A stretch of 35,334 nt of DNA from JADGGV01 sp035715725 (GCA_035715725.1 DASTKT010000086.1:1-35334); one strand, 5' to 3'. Shown: positions 1 through 9,127, numbered from the stretch's first letter. Notes: generated by a model not told the origin, from the letters alone. Translations and numbers: made by a program.

Positions 1-1827
1 GACGGCACGGGGTCGAAGGCGGCGTTCTGCGACCTCGCGGAGAACGTGCCGTCGGGTTCGTCGGTCCGCGTCCGCCTGCGGCTGGCCCAGCAGGAGCCGG
101 ACGAGCACACCTTCGGCCCCTCCTTCGACGCGGTGATCGCCGACCGGTGCGCCGAGGCCGACGAGTTCTACGACGCCATCACGCCGCCCACCGTGGAAGG
201 GGAGACGCGCGCCGTCTTCCGCCAGGCGCTCGCCGGGCTCCTCTGGACGAAGCAGTACTACTGCTTCGATCTCGAGCGCTGGCTCGCGGGCGATCCCAAC
301 ATGCCGCCGCCGCCGCCCGAGCGGCGCCGCGGTCGCAATCGCGAGTGGCGGCACCTGTTCAACAGCGAAGTGCTCTCGATGCCGGACAAGTGGGAGTACC
401 CCTGGTACGCGGCGTGGGACCTCGCGTTTCACTGCGTGCCGCTCGCGCTGGTCGATCCCGACTTCGCGAAGCAGCAGCTCACGCTGCTGACGCGTGAATG
501 GTACATGCATCCGAACGGCCAGCTGCCGGCGTACGAATGGGCGTTCGGCGACGTGAACCCGCCGGTGCACGCGTGGGCGGTGTGGCGCGTCTACAAGATG
601 ACCGGCGCGGTCGGGAAACGGGACCGGCTCTTCCTGGAGCGGGCGTTCCAGAAGCTGCTGCTGAACTTCACGTGGTGGGTCAACCGGAAGGACCCGGACG
701 GCAACCACCTGTTCTCGGGCGGGTTCCTGGGGCTGGACAACATCGGGATCTTCGACCGCTCGCAGCCGCTCCCCGGGGGCGGCTTCCTGGAGCAGGCCGA
801 CGGGACCGCGTGGATGGCGTTCTTCTGCTCGACGATGCTGGCCATCGCGCTCGAGCTGGCGGCGGAGGACGCGGCGTACGAGGACGTGGCCGCGAAGTTC
901 TTCGAGCACTACCTCTCCATCGTGGAGGCGATCTACAACGTCGGCGGCGTGGGGCTGTGGGACGAGCGGGACGGCTTCTTCTACGACCACCTCCACATGG
1001 GCGACGACGAGGTGCCGCTGCGCATCCGCTCGATGGTCGGGCTCGTGCCGCTGTTCGCGTGCGAGGTGCTGAACGGGCGGGTCATCCAGCGGCTGCCGGC
1101 GTTCGCCGAGCGCGTCCGGTGGCTGAGCGAGAACCGGCCGGACCTGACCGACAGCATCGCGTTCCTGCAGCCGGACGGGCCGGACGAGCCGGAGCGGCAG
1201 CTCCTGGCGATCGCCTCGCGCGAGCGGCTCGAGCGCGTGCTCGGCTACCTGCTGGACGAGAGCGAGTTCCTCTCGCCGTACGGCATCCGCTCGCTGTCGC
1301 GGGTCTACCGCGACGCGCCCTACACGCTGCGCATCGGCGACGCCGAGTACGGGATCCGCTACACGCCGGCCGAGTCGGACACCGGCCTGTTCGGCGGCAA
1401 CTCGAACTGGCGCGGGCCGGTCTGGTTCCCGCTGAACTACCTGCTCATCGAGGCGCTGGAGCGCTACCACCACTTCTACGGCGACACGCTCACGGTGGAA
1501 TGCCCGGCGGGCTCGGGCCGGCGCCTGAGCCTGTACGAGGTGGCGCGGGAGCTGGCGAGGCGGCTGGTCTCGATCTTCATCCCGGACGCGCAGGGGCGCC
1601 GGCCCGTCCACGGCGCCGAGCGCCGCTACGCCGAGGATCCGCACTGGCGCGACCTGCTCCTCTTCCACGAGTACTTCTGCGGCGACACGGGGCGCGGCGT
1701 CGGCGCGAGCCACCAGACCGGGTGGACGGCGCTGGTGGTGCGGCTGGCGCAGGACGTCGTCGCCGCGCGGAGCGCGGCGCACGCCGACCCTGTCGCGGCG
1801 CGGAGCGCGGCGCACGGGGCGCGGTAG
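1..1827 (+). CDS. MGH1/GH63-like glycoside hydrolase, C-terminal part (5' end outside window)
   Basis: The reading frame is open from base 1. Residues before the first in-window GTG (46) already fit the beta-sandwich-to-barrel linker of this family (DGTGSKAAF...), so the gene starts upstream and about 608 residues are visible; relatives are usually 800-900 aa. The visible part is an (alpha/alpha)6 toroid. It contains EYPWYAAWDLAF, where the family's general-acid Asp normally sits, then YEWAFGDVNPPVHAWA, GGNSNWRGPVWFPLNYL (a GH63/MGH hallmark) and a C-terminal HEYFCGDTG with the likely second carboxylate. The family hydrolyses alpha-glucosides or mannosyl-/glucosylglycerate; the substrate here cannot be read from sequence. 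The C-terminus carries a duplicated VAARSAAH tail that looks like recent low-complexity expansion. It converges with the ADOP permease. Family assignment is firm, substrate unknown. Confidence 0.85.
   Translation, partial: DGTGSKAAFCDLAENVPSGSSVRVRLRLAQQEPDEHTFGPSFDAVIADRCAEADEFYDAITPPTVEGETRAVFRQALAGLLWTKQYYCFDLERWLAGDPNMPPPPPERRRGRNREWRHLFNSEVLSMPDKWEYPWYAAWDLAFHCVPLALVDPDFAKQQLTLLTREWYMHPNGQLPAYEWAFGDVNPPVHAWAVWRVYKMTGAVGKRDRLFLERAFQKLLLNFTWWVNRKDPDGNHLFSGGFLGLDNIGIFDRSQPLPGGGFLEQADGTAWMAFFCSTMLAIALELAAEDAAYEDVAAKFFEHYLSIVEAIYNVGGVGLWDERDGFFYDHLHMGDDEVPLRIRSMVGLVPLFACEVLNGRVIQRLPAFAERVRWLSENRPDLTDSIAFLQPDGPDEPERQLLAIASRERLERVLGYLLDESEFLSPYGIRSLSRVYRDAPYTLRIGDAEYGIRYTPAESDTGLFGGNSNWRGPVWFPLNYLLIEALERYHHFYGDTLTVECPAGSGRRLSLYEVARELARRLVSIFIPDAQGRRPVHGAERRYAEDPHWRDLLLFHEYFCGDTGRGVGASHQTGWTALVVRLAQDVVAARSAAHADPVAARSAAHGAR
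1759..1815 (+). repeat. 33-bp-spaced direct repeat in the glycosidase tail
   Basis: Two 24-bp copies (1759-1782 and 1792-1815) differ at a single base and both encode VAARSAAH, giving an 11-residue duplicated tail after the catalytic domain. This is read directly. It is probably slippage-generated low-complexity sequence with no catalytic role. Confidence 0.7.
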
Positions 1828-1840
1828 CTCGCCTACCGGT

Positions 1841-1893
1841 CGCGTACGCTGCGCTGCAGCCGCCTTCGGCCGCGCACGCTGCGCTGTAGCCGC
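1841..1893. repeat. 30-bp-period imperfect tandem repeat between convergent genes
   Basis: Copies at 1841-1863 and 1871-1893 match at 21 of 23 positions (CGCGYACGCTGCGCTG core). They are followed by a perfect 14-bp palindrome, CGCGCCGCGGCGCG, at 1898-1911. The stretch lies between the 3' ends of two convergent genes, so a bidirectional terminator role is possible, although no T-run is present. Confidence 0.5.
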
Positions 1894-1918
1894 GCTGCGC
1901 GCCGCGGCGCGGGATCGC

Positions 1919-4558
1919 TCACCCGCCGTCCATGGCGCGGACGGGGTCGATCCGGGCGGCGCGCCGCCCGGGGAGCAGGCACGCCAGCGCGGCGACCGCG
2001 AGCAGCCCGCCGGCGACGGCGGCCCACGTGACCGGGTCGGCCGGGCTGGTCGCGAAGAGGAAGCCGCGCACCAGGCGGACGCCCAGCGCCGAGCCCAGGA
2101 CCCCGAGGAAGAGCCCCGCAACCGCCCGCCCGAGTCCGCGCCGCACCACCCAGCGCAACACCGCCGCGGGCTCCGCGCCGAGCGCCATGCGCACGCCGAT
2201 CTCCGGCGCCTGCTGCCGGACGATGTAGGACATGACGCCGAAGATTCCGACCGCGGCGAGCGCCACGGCCGCGCCGGCGAAGGTGCCGAGCAGCAGCGTC
2301 CAGTGGCGCGGCGCGGCCACCGAAGCGCGCACCCGCTCCTCGAGGGTCTCGGCGGAGCCGATCGGGAGGTCCGGATCGAGCGCGCGGATGCGCTCCTCGA
2401 CCGCGCGCTGCAGCGCCTCCGGGCGGAGCCGCGTGCGGGCGACGAGGTACATCGTCCGCTGTGGGGCCTGGGCGTACGGGTCGTACACGGCGTCGCCGAC
2501 GCCGGCGAGCCCCTGGAACTTCACATCGCCGACGACGCCGACGACCGTCGTGGGCGGACACTCGACGCAGCCGCCGGCGACCATGCGCTTGCCGACGGCG
2601 CTCTCCCCCGGGTAGAACCGCCGTGCCCAGGAGCGGCTGACGACCACCACCGTGGGGGCGAGCGAGTCGTCGCGCGGCGTGAGGAGCCGGCCCTCGAGGA
2701 GCGGGACGCCGAGCGCCGTGAAGAGCTCCGGCGACGCGGTCGGCCACGGCGAGACGGGCTGGCGCCCCCCCGACGCCACGGGCCGGTCCAGCAGGTCGAA
2801 GTTGTTCAGGTTCAGCTGCGCGTCGTCGAGCGGCGGAAGAATGCTCGTGAGCGCCACCGCGTCGACGCCGGGGATGCCGGCCACGCGGCGTCGCGCCTCG
2901 TCCCAGAAGCGCAGCATCGCGGCCGGATCCGGGTACCCCGCCCGCGGCAGCGAGACGCGGAGAGCGATGAGCCCGGCCGGATCGAAGCCGGGGTCGACCT
3001 GCTGCAGCCGGGCGACGCTCCGCAGCAGCAGCCCGGCCGTCACGAGCAGCGGCAGCGCCAGCGCGAACTCCGCGACGACGAGCGCCGTCTGGAGGCGCTT
3101 CGCCCCGGCGCCCGCGCCGGTCCGGCGGTCGCTCCCGCGGAGCGGCGTCGCGAGGTCCCGCGAGGCGCCGAGGGCGAGCGGATAGGCGCCGACGAGCGCG
3201 CCGCTGACCAGCGCGACGAGCGCCGCGAACGCGACCGTGCGCCAATCCACGCCGACGGCCGCGAGGCGCGGCAGCCCCGGATTCACCGCGGCCAGCCCGC
3301 GGATCCCCAGCGCCGCGACGCCGACCCCGACCATGCCGCCGAGCAGCCCCAGCACCGTGCTCTCCGTGAGGAGGAGCCGACCGAGCCGGCCGCGGCGGGC
3401 ACCGAGCGCGGCGCGCACGGCCATCTCGCGCCGCCGCCCCGAGGCGCGGGCCAGCACCAGGTTCGCCACGTTGGCCACCGCGATGAGCAGCACGAGCCCG
3501 ACGGCGACTCCGAAGAGGCGCAGGCCGCGGGCGGCGTCCCCGACGACGACCTCCCGCAGCGCGTACGGCGTGAGCCGGGCCTCGCGGTCCTGGAACCCCG
3601 CCGACCAGATCGGGAAGATCCGCTCGCTGACCGAGGCCAGGTCCCGACGGGCCTCGGCCAGGGAGACGCCGGAACGCAGGCGGCCGACCCCGACCAGATA
3701 GAACGGGCCCCGCCGCGTCGGCGTCTCCAGTTGCAGGATCGGCCAGAGCTCCGCACGGACGCCGGCCAGCTCGTCCACACCCGCCGGCAACACGCCGACC
3801 ACGATGTAGGCCGCGCGGTCCAGCGTGACCGAGCGGCCGACGGGGTCGACACCGCGGCCGAAATGGCGCTCCGCGAACGCATGCCCCAGCACGACCACCG
3901 GCGCGGCGCCCCTGCGGTCCTCGCCGGGCGCGAACCCGCGCCCGCGCGCGACGCCGACGCCGAGCGTGCGGAACAGCCCCGCCGTCGCCCACCCGGCACG
4001 CACGCGCTCCGGCCGCGCGAACCCCGAGAGCGCGGCCTCCCGTACCGTGATCGCCGCCACCGACTCCAGGCTGCGCTGCCGCTCGGCGATGGCCTGATAG
4101 TCCACGGTCGACAGCGCCCACCGGTTCGTGGGCGAGTCCTGCTCGTAGATCCGGACCAGCCGGTCCGGCTCCGGGTACGGCAACGCCCGGAGCAGCACGC
4201 CATCCACCGCGCTGAAGACCGCCGACGTCGCGCCGACCCCCAGCGCCAGCGTGGCGACCGCGGCCGCGGTGAAGCCCGGGCTCCGCCGGAGACCGCGGAG
4301 CGCGTACCCGACATCCGCGGCCAGGTCCTCGAGCACCCGCCAGCCACGGACGTCCCGCGCCTCCTCCTTGAAGCGGTCCACGCCGCCGAAGCCCAGCAGC
4401 GCCGCGCGCCGTGCCTCCGACGGCGCCATCCCGGCGCGGATCCGGTCCGCCGTCTCCATCTCGACGTGGAAGCGCATCTCGTCGTCCACGGCGCGATCGA
4501 TCTCGGCCCGCCGCCGCCACGCCCGCAGGCGGCGCCACGCCGCTGCGACTCCGACCAT
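1919..4558 (-). CDS. ADOP-family (MacB-like) ABC permease
   Basis: A protein of 879 aa with the architecture of the acidobacterial duplicated orphan permeases. It opens with a cytoplasmic prefix (DRAVDDEMRFHVEMETADRI, then GMAPSEARRAALLGFGG), followed by a first transmembrane helix near residues 88-110 and a MacB-like periplasmic domain. A first FtsX domain spans roughly residues 325-440 (VGLVLLIAVANVANLVLARA...), then a second MacB-type periplasmic domain (about 480-700) and a C-terminal FtsX domain (about 750-870) ending LPGRRAARIDPVRAMDGG. The ATG at 4558 is preceded by GGAGGCGGGAC, a good ribosome site. The family lacks a dedicated ATPase, and none is adjacent here. PadR regulators often accompany ADOPs, but none is seen. 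Likely role: substrate export or mechanotransmission in the envelope; substrate unknown. Confidence 0.92.
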   Translation of the reverse strand: MVGVAAAWRRLRAWRRRAEIDRAVDDEMRFHVEMETADRIRAGMAPSEARRAALLGFGGVDRFKEEARDVRGWRVLEDLAADVGYALRGLRRSPGFTAAAVATLALGVGATSAVFSAVDGVLLRALPYPEPDRLVRIYEQDSPTNRWALSTVDYQAIAERQRSLESVAAITVREAALSGFARPERVRAGWATAGLFRTLGVGVARGRGFAPGEDRRGAAPVVVLGHAFAERHFGRGVDPVGRSVTLDRAAYIVVGVLPAGVDELAGVRAELWPILQLETPTRRGPFYLVGVGRLRSGVSLAEARRDLASVSERIFPIWSAGFQDREARLTPYALREVVVGDAARGLRLFGVAVGLVLLIAVANVANLVLARASGRRREMAVRAALGARRGRLGRLLLTESTVLGLLGGMVGVGVAALGIRGLAAVNPGLPRLAAVGVDWRTVAFAALVALVSGALVGAYPLALGASRDLATPLRGSDRRTGAGAGAKRLQTALVVAEFALALPLLVTAGLLLRSVARLQQVDPGFDPAGLIALRVSLPRAGYPDPAAMLRFWDEARRRVAGIPGVDAVALTSILPPLDDAQLNLNNFDLLDRPVASGGRQPVSPWPTASPELFTALGVPLLEGRLLTPRDDSLAPTVVVVSRSWARRFYPGESAVGKRMVAGGCVECPPTTVVGVVGDVKFQGLAGVGDAVYDPYAQAPQRTMYLVARTRLRPEALQRAVEERIRALDPDLPIGSAETLEERVRASVAAPRHWTLLLGTFAGAAVALAAVGIFGVMSYIVRQQAPEIGVRMALGAEPAAVLRWVVRRGLGRAVAGLFLGVLGSALGVRLVRGFLFATSPADPVTWAAVAGGLLAVAALACLLPGRRAARIDPVRAMDGG

Positions 4559-4899
<341 letters not shown>

Positions 4900-6207
4900 G
4901 TGGCCATCATTCTCTACTCGATCCCGCTGTTCTTCCTGCTGATCGGCGCGGAGGTGGCGTACGCGGCGTGGAGCGGGCGCCGGCTGCTGCGGCTGAACGA
5001 CTCCGTGGCGGACCTGTCGTGCGGGATCCTGAGCCAGCTCTCGGGGATCTTCACGAAGCTGTTCGCGGTCGGGATGTACATCGCGGTGGAGCGGCGCTGG
5101 GCGGTGCAACACTGGCTGGCGGTGGTCCCGGCATGGCCGTCGGGAGATCCCGTCCAGGCGACGACGGCGTTCGCCGGGACCCGGGTGCGGCCGGCGGATC
5201 TGGCGAGCTGGGTCGCGGTCTTCGTGCTGGTCGACCTGGCCTACTACTGGAGCCACCGGCTCTCGCACGAGGTGAACGTGCTCTGGGCGGGGCACGTGGT
5301 GCACCACTCGAGCGAGGAGTACAACCTGACGGTGGCGCTGCGGCAGAGCTCGCTGCACGGCATGATGACGTGGGTGTTCTACATCCCGCTGGCGCTGCTG
5401 GGCGTGCCGTGGCGGATGTACGTGGCGTGCTACGCGCTGAACCTGGTCTACCAGTTCTGGATCCACACGCGGACCGTGGGACGGCTGGCGCCGGCGCTGG
5501 AGGCGGTGCTGAACACGCCGTCGCACCACCGGGTGCATCACGGGACGAACGCCGAGTACCTGGACCGGAACTACGGCGGCGTGCTGATCGTGTGGGACCG
5601 GCTGTTCGGAACGTTCGAGCCGGAGGCGGCGCCGCCGGTGTACGGGATCACGAAGCCGCTCCGGAGCTGGAACCCGCTGTGGGCGAACGTGCACGTGTAC
5701 TGGGAGATCGCGCGGGAGACGTGGCGGGCGCGGAGCTGGCGGGAGCGCTGGCTGCGGGTCTTCGGGCCGCCGGGCTGGTCGCCCGCGGAGGCGACGGAGC
5801 GCGCGGCGCCCGAGCCCGCGTGCCGGCCGGCCGAGACGTACGACCCGACGATCCCGCGTGCGCTGGCCGCCTACGCGTTCGGGCAGTTCCTCCTCGCCCT
5901 CGGGGCGACGCTGCTCCTGCTGCGGTCGGCGGCGGGGATGCCGCTCGCCCACGCCGCTGCCGGCGGGTTCTACATCGCGGTGAGCCTGGCGGCGGTGGGT
6001 GGGATCTTCCAGGCCGCGCGCTGGGCCGGGCCGCTCGAGGCGGCGCGGCTGCTGGCGCTGGCCGCCGCGTGCGCCGTGCTCTGGCGGCTCGGCGCCCTGC
6101 CGCCGGCGCTCGCGGCCGCCGCCGTCGCCTTCTGCATGGCGTGCCTCGCGTGGTTCCTGCCGCGCCGCCGGCACCTCACGGCGGCGGAGCTGGCGCCGCT
6201 CATGTGA
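4900..6207 (+). CDS. sterol desaturase/fatty acid hydroxylase-family membrane protein
   Basis: A protein of 435 aa; the GTG at 4900 is chosen because a hydrophobic N-terminus (VAIILYSIPLFFLLIGAE) typical of the family begins there, while upstream in-frame sequence is the 9-bp repeat. The di-iron histidine clusters are complete: SHRLSH (HX3H), HVVHHS (HX2HH) and HHRVHHG (HX2HH), with a further histidine in the HTR segment between them. The spacing resembles the alkylglycerol-monooxygenase/ether-lipid branch. After the catalytic core (about residue 300) there are roughly four extra membrane helices (FGQFLLALGATLLLL onward). Likely an O2-dependent hydroxylase or desaturase of membrane lipids; substrate not determinable. 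The Shine-Dalgarno is weak, so the start is moderately certain. Confidence 0.88.
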   Translation: MAIILYSIPLFFLLIGAEVAYAAWSGRRLLRLNDSVADLSCGILSQLSGIFTKLFAVGMYIAVERRWAVQHWLAVVPAWPSGDPVQATTAFAGTRVRPADLASWVAVFVLVDLAYYWSHRLSHEVNVLWAGHVVHHSSEEYNLTVALRQSSLHGMMTWVFYIPLALLGVPWRMYVACYALNLVYQFWIHTRTVGRLAPALEAVLNTPSHHRVHHGTNAEYLDRNYGGVLIVWDRLFGTFEPEAAPPVYGITKPLRSWNPLWANVHVYWEIARETWRARSWRERWLRVFGPPGWSPAEATERAAPEPACRPAETYDPTIPRALAAYAFGQFLLALGATLLLLRSAAGMPLAHAAAGGFYIAVSLAAVGGIFQAARWAGPLEAARLLALAAACAVLWRLGALPPALAAAAVAFCMACLAWFLPRRRHLTAAELAPLM

Positions 6208-6222
6208 GCGGAGCTCCGGGGC

Positions 6223-7047
6223 TCAGTGCTCACGCGGCGCGCGACGGCGCGGACCAGGCCGAGCGGCCGCGGAACCGGCCGCCTCGATGTCGTCCGCGGC
6301 GACGTACGCGGTGAGCGCGCGCTCGAGCTCGTGGAGCAACTGGGTCCGCGCGCTCGGCACCGGGCGCAGCGTCATGCTCAGCAGACCCTCCATGACGCCG
6401 ACGATCGTCGTCGCGCGGGCGCCGATCTCCTCGTCCGTGAGGTCCGGCCGCCGCTCGCGCAGGATGAACGCCGCGACCTCGATCACCCGCATCAACAGCT
6501 CCGGATGCCGCCGCGTCACCCCGCCCGGGCCACTCATGGCGCGGATCACGGGAAGGTAGTCCGGGTGCGCGTCGAAGTACGTCAGGAACGGCGCGAGGAA
6601 GCGCCGCACGGTCTCCTGCGCGGAGAGCGCCGGCCAGTCCACCGGCTCCGCCCGCAGCGCTTCCGTGCGGATCCGCATCGCCTCGGCATGACGGTCCGCC
6701 AGCGCCGACAGCATCGCTTCCCGGTCCGGGAAGAAATGATAGATCGAGCCGATCGCCGTGCCCGACCGCTTTGCCACGCCGTGCACCGTCACCCCTACCA
6801 CGCCGACCTCCGCGACCATCGCCGCGACGCCGTCCAGGATCGCATCCACCCGCCGCCGGCCCCGCTCCTGCTGCGGCTGCCGTGGCGCCGCCGCCGGCTC
6901 AGGGCCGGGAAGCGGCGGCGTCGCGCGCTCCGCGACCGATGGATCCATCCCGTCCGGGCCCGCACCGGGCGCCGCCGGCTCCGCCCGCGGGTCCGCCCCG
7001 GCATGCCCCGCACCCCGCACCGCCTCCCATCGCTTCTCGGTCTCCAT
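6223..7047 (-). CDS. TetR-family transcriptional regulator
   Basis: A 274-aa protein. The ATG at 7047 is preceded by GGAGGCGGAGGC, which supports this long form even though the first ~60 residues are Pro/Ala/Gly-rich and disordered-looking; the TetR core starts near RRRVDAILDGVAAMVAEVG. The helix-turn-helix is VTVHGVAKRSGTAIGSIYHFF, with the usual YHFFPDREAML after the recognition helix. The C-terminal ligand-binding half is diverse, as expected. The gene is divergent from a DHA2 antiporter, with a palindrome in the shared gap, so it is inferred to repress the transporter and itself and to be relieved by a toxic ligand. It ends 15 bp from the convergent desaturase-family gene. Confidence 0.92.
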   Translation of the reverse strand: METEKRWEAVRGAGHAGADPRAEPAAPGAGPDGMDPSVAERATPPLPGPEPAAAPRQPQQERGRRRVDAILDGVAAMVAEVGVVGVTVHGVAKRSGTAIGSIYHFFPDREAMLSALADRHAEAMRIRTEALRAEPVDWPALSAQETVRRFLAPFLTYFDAHPDYLPVIRAMSGPGGVTRRHPELLMRVIEVAAFILRERRPDLTDEEIGARATTIVGVMEGLLSMTLRPVPSARTQLLHELERALTAYVAADDIEAAGSAAARPGPRRRAPREH

Positions 7048-7157
7048 GCCTCCGCCTCCATTGGATGCGCGCCCCCGGCGCCGGCCACGTCGCCGGCGTG
7101 CCTTGCCGCCTCCAGAATACCGGGGCGCCCGCGAAACCTAAGGCCACGGGCCGCCGC

Positions 7158-7186
7158 TTGACGACTAGAATATATCTTCTAATTTA
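7158..7186 (+). promoter_or_regulatory. candidate promoter of the DHA2 antiporter gene
   Basis: TTGACG at 7158-7163 is a good -35 hexamer. An AT-rich stretch (TAATTTAAAT) begins 16-17 bp downstream and could serve as -10. This is by far the most AT-rich patch of the gap. The TetR-type palindrome lies between the two elements. The -10 assignment is weak. Confidence 0.45.
7166..7181. promoter_or_regulatory. probable TetR operator palindrome
   Basis: TAGAATATATCTTCTA pairs with itself at 14 of 16 positions (TAGAA-N-ATAT-N-TTCTA). It lies in the 7048-7318 gap between divergent tetR-type and transporter genes and overlaps the best promoter candidate. The reverse strand reads TATATT, a possible -10 for the regulator gene. 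The palindrome is seen directly; operator function is inferred from layout. Confidence 0.65.
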
Positions 7187-7318
7187 AATCAGGGGGAGTC
7201 CCGGCCGGGCGAGGGGGTGGCGGCGGGCGGGCTTCCCCGACACCGACCGATCCAACCTACGACGGGACGAGAATTGTCGGCGAACGCGGAGCTGGGGGCC
7301 GCGCCTGGAGAGGGCGGG

Positions 7319-8899
7319 GTGGCCGGCGGGGCATCGCGGGGGCGGAGCGCGGCCACCGGGGGTGCGGAGCACAAGTACGTCATCGCGTTCGCGGTGGTGC
7401 TGGCGGCGCTGATGCAGGTGATCGACAGCTCGATCGTCAACGTGGCGTTGCCGGACATGATGGGGAATCTGGGCGCGAGCCTGGACGAGATCGCGTGGGT
7501 GACGACGGGCTACATCCTGGCGAGCGTCATCATCATGCCGATGACGGCGTGGCTGGGGGATCTGTTCGGGCGGAAGCGGTACTTCGTGGGGTCGATCGTG
7601 ATCTTCACGGCGTCGAGCTTCCTGTGCGGCGCGTCGCACTCGCTGGGCGCGCTGGTGTTCTGGCGGATCGTGCAGGGGCTGGGCGGCGGGGCCTTGATGG
7701 TGGTCTCACAGGCGGTATTGCTGGAAGCATTTCCGCGGGAGGAGGCCGGAATGGCGATGGCGCTGTTCGGTCTCGGGGTCATGGTCGGCCCTACCATCGG
7801 CCCGACGCTCGGGGGGTGGCTGACGGACAACTACGGCTGGCCGTGGATCTTCTTCATCAACGTGCCGGTGGGGATCCTGGCGTCGGTGATGATCGCGGCG
7901 TACGTGCACGACCCGGAGGACCGGCGGAAGCCGGCGTCGGTGGACTACTTCGGGATCGCGCTGCTGACGGTGAGCATCGGGGCGATCCAGTACGTGCTGG
8001 AGCACGGCGAGCGGGAGGACTGGTTCGACTCGCGGCGGATCGCGGTTCTGGCGGTGATGGGTGTGGTGGGGGGTGCGCTGCTGCTGTGGCACGAGCTGCG
8101 GGCGGAGCACCCGATCATCCAGTTCCGGGTGCTGCGGCACCGGCAGATGTGGGTGGGGACGCTGCTGGGGATCGTGATGGGCGTCGGGCTGTACGCGATG
8201 TCGTTCACGCTGCCGGTGTTCCTGCAGGGGAACCTGCGGATGACGGCGGAGCAGACGGGGCTGATCCTGCTGCCGGGGGCGCTGGCGACGGCGATCTCGA
8301 TGGCGGTGGTGGGGCGGCTGACGTCGAGGATCGACCCGCGGCTGCTGATCCTGGTGGGGGCGCTGATCTTCGCGGACGCGGCGTGGCGGCTGTCGAAGAT
8401 CACGGGGCAGAGCGGCGCGGGAGACTTCTTCTGGCCGCTGGTGCTGCGGGGCGTGGGGCTGGGGCTGATGTTCGTGCCGGTGACGACGATCACGCTGGCG
8501 GAGCTGTCGTCGCGGGAGCTGCCGCAGGGGACGGGGCTGTACAACTTCTTCCGGCAGCTGGGCGGCTCGTTCGGGATCGCGGGGATCGCGACGCTGGTGT
8601 CGCGCTACACGTCGCAGTTCCGGGCGGTGCTCGGCGAGCACGTGACCTCGCTGGACGCGACGAGCCTGGGGCGGGTGGAGACGCTCACGCGGGGGATGAT
8701 GGCGCGGGGCGCGGACCGGTGGACGGCGCACCAGCGGGCGCTGGCGCTGCTGGACCGGCAGCTCGTCGGACAGGCGAGCGTGATCGCATACGGCCGCATC
8801 TACGTGCTGAGCGCGCTCTGCATCCTGGCGCTGATCCCGCTGCTCGTGCTGGTGCGGCAAGCGCGGGGCGCGGGTGGGGTGCACGCGGTGATGGAGTAG
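7319..8899 (+). CDS. DHA2 (EmrB/QacA) family drug:H+ antiporter
   Basis: A 14-helix MFS exporter. Helix 1 carries VIDSSIVNVALPDM (DHA2 motif D1), the helix 2-3 loop carries GDLFGRKRYF (motif A), and helix 5 carries GVMVGPTIGPTLGGWL (antiporter motif C). The fold then runs FINVPVGI, a central pair of extra helices and a final helix, VLSALCILALIPLLVLV. Three in-frame starts compete: GTG 7217 (purine tract too close), TTG 7274 (GGGACGAG upstream) and GTG 7319, which has GGAGAGG at a good 5-nt spacing and gives a short N-tail before helix 1; I chose the last. Such proteins extrude hydrophobic drugs or metabolites; control by the divergent TetR protein is likely. No EmrA-type adaptor is adjacent. 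A strong hairpin follows the gene. Confidence 0.92.
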   Translation: MAGGASRGRSAATGGAEHKYVIAFAVVLAALMQVIDSSIVNVALPDMMGNLGASLDEIAWVTTGYILASVIIMPMTAWLGDLFGRKRYFVGSIVIFTASSFLCGASHSLGALVFWRIVQGLGGGALMVVSQAVLLEAFPREEAGMAMALFGLGVMVGPTIGPTLGGWLTDNYGWPWIFFINVPVGILASVMIAAYVHDPEDRRKPASVDYFGIALLTVSIGAIQYVLEHGEREDWFDSRRIAVLAVMGVVGGALLLWHELRAEHPIIQFRVLRHRQMWVGTLLGIVMGVGLYAMSFTLPVFLQGNLRMTAEQTGLILLPGALATAISMAVVGRLTSRIDPRLLILVGALIFADAAWRLSKITGQSGAGDFFWPLVLRGVGLGLMFVPVTTITLAELSSRELPQGTGLYNFFRQLGGSFGIAGIATLVSRYTSQFRAVLGEHVTSLDATSLGRVETLTRGMMARGADRWTAHQRALALLDRQLVGQASVIAYGRIYVLSALCILALIPLLVLVRQARGAGGVHAVME

Positions 8900-8971
8900 G
8901 GCGGGGGGCGCTTCGGCGGGAGCGGAGGCGCGGAGCGTGGCGGGAATCGGACATTCGCGAGAGATCGTCGA

Positions 8972-9003
8972 GGCGCCCGGTGGGGAGCAACCCGCCGGGC
9001 GCC
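8972..9003. terminator. strong hairpin downstream of the antiporter gene
   Basis: The left arm GGCGCCCGGTGGG (8972-8984) pairs with CCCGCCGGGCGCC (8991-9003) over 13 positions, 12 Watson-Crick and one G-U, around a GAGCAA loop. It begins 73 bp after the antiporter stop. No U-tract follows (GTCCGTT). It is the most stable simple hairpin I noticed in the window; termination or 3'-end protection is the likely role. Confidence 0.6.
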
Positions 9004-9127
9004 GTCCGTTCCGGGGGCGGAGTCGGTCTCGATCTGGTGTGTTTCGAGCCCAAGCCCGCGCCCGGCGCCGCCGCGGCCGCGCCCGCGCCCGGCCACACGT
9101 CCGCGGGCGGCCCGACCTCCAGAAGTG

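Noticed and set aside
4131..4170. Third copy of the GGACC/GGTCC palindrome
   Set aside because: The spacer is 4 bp rather than 2 and it lies inside the ADOP coding sequence, explained by Arg/Asp/Pro codons.
9041..9060. tRNA-like TTTCGA string
   Set aside because: No acceptor stem, D-arm or anticodon arm can be built around it.
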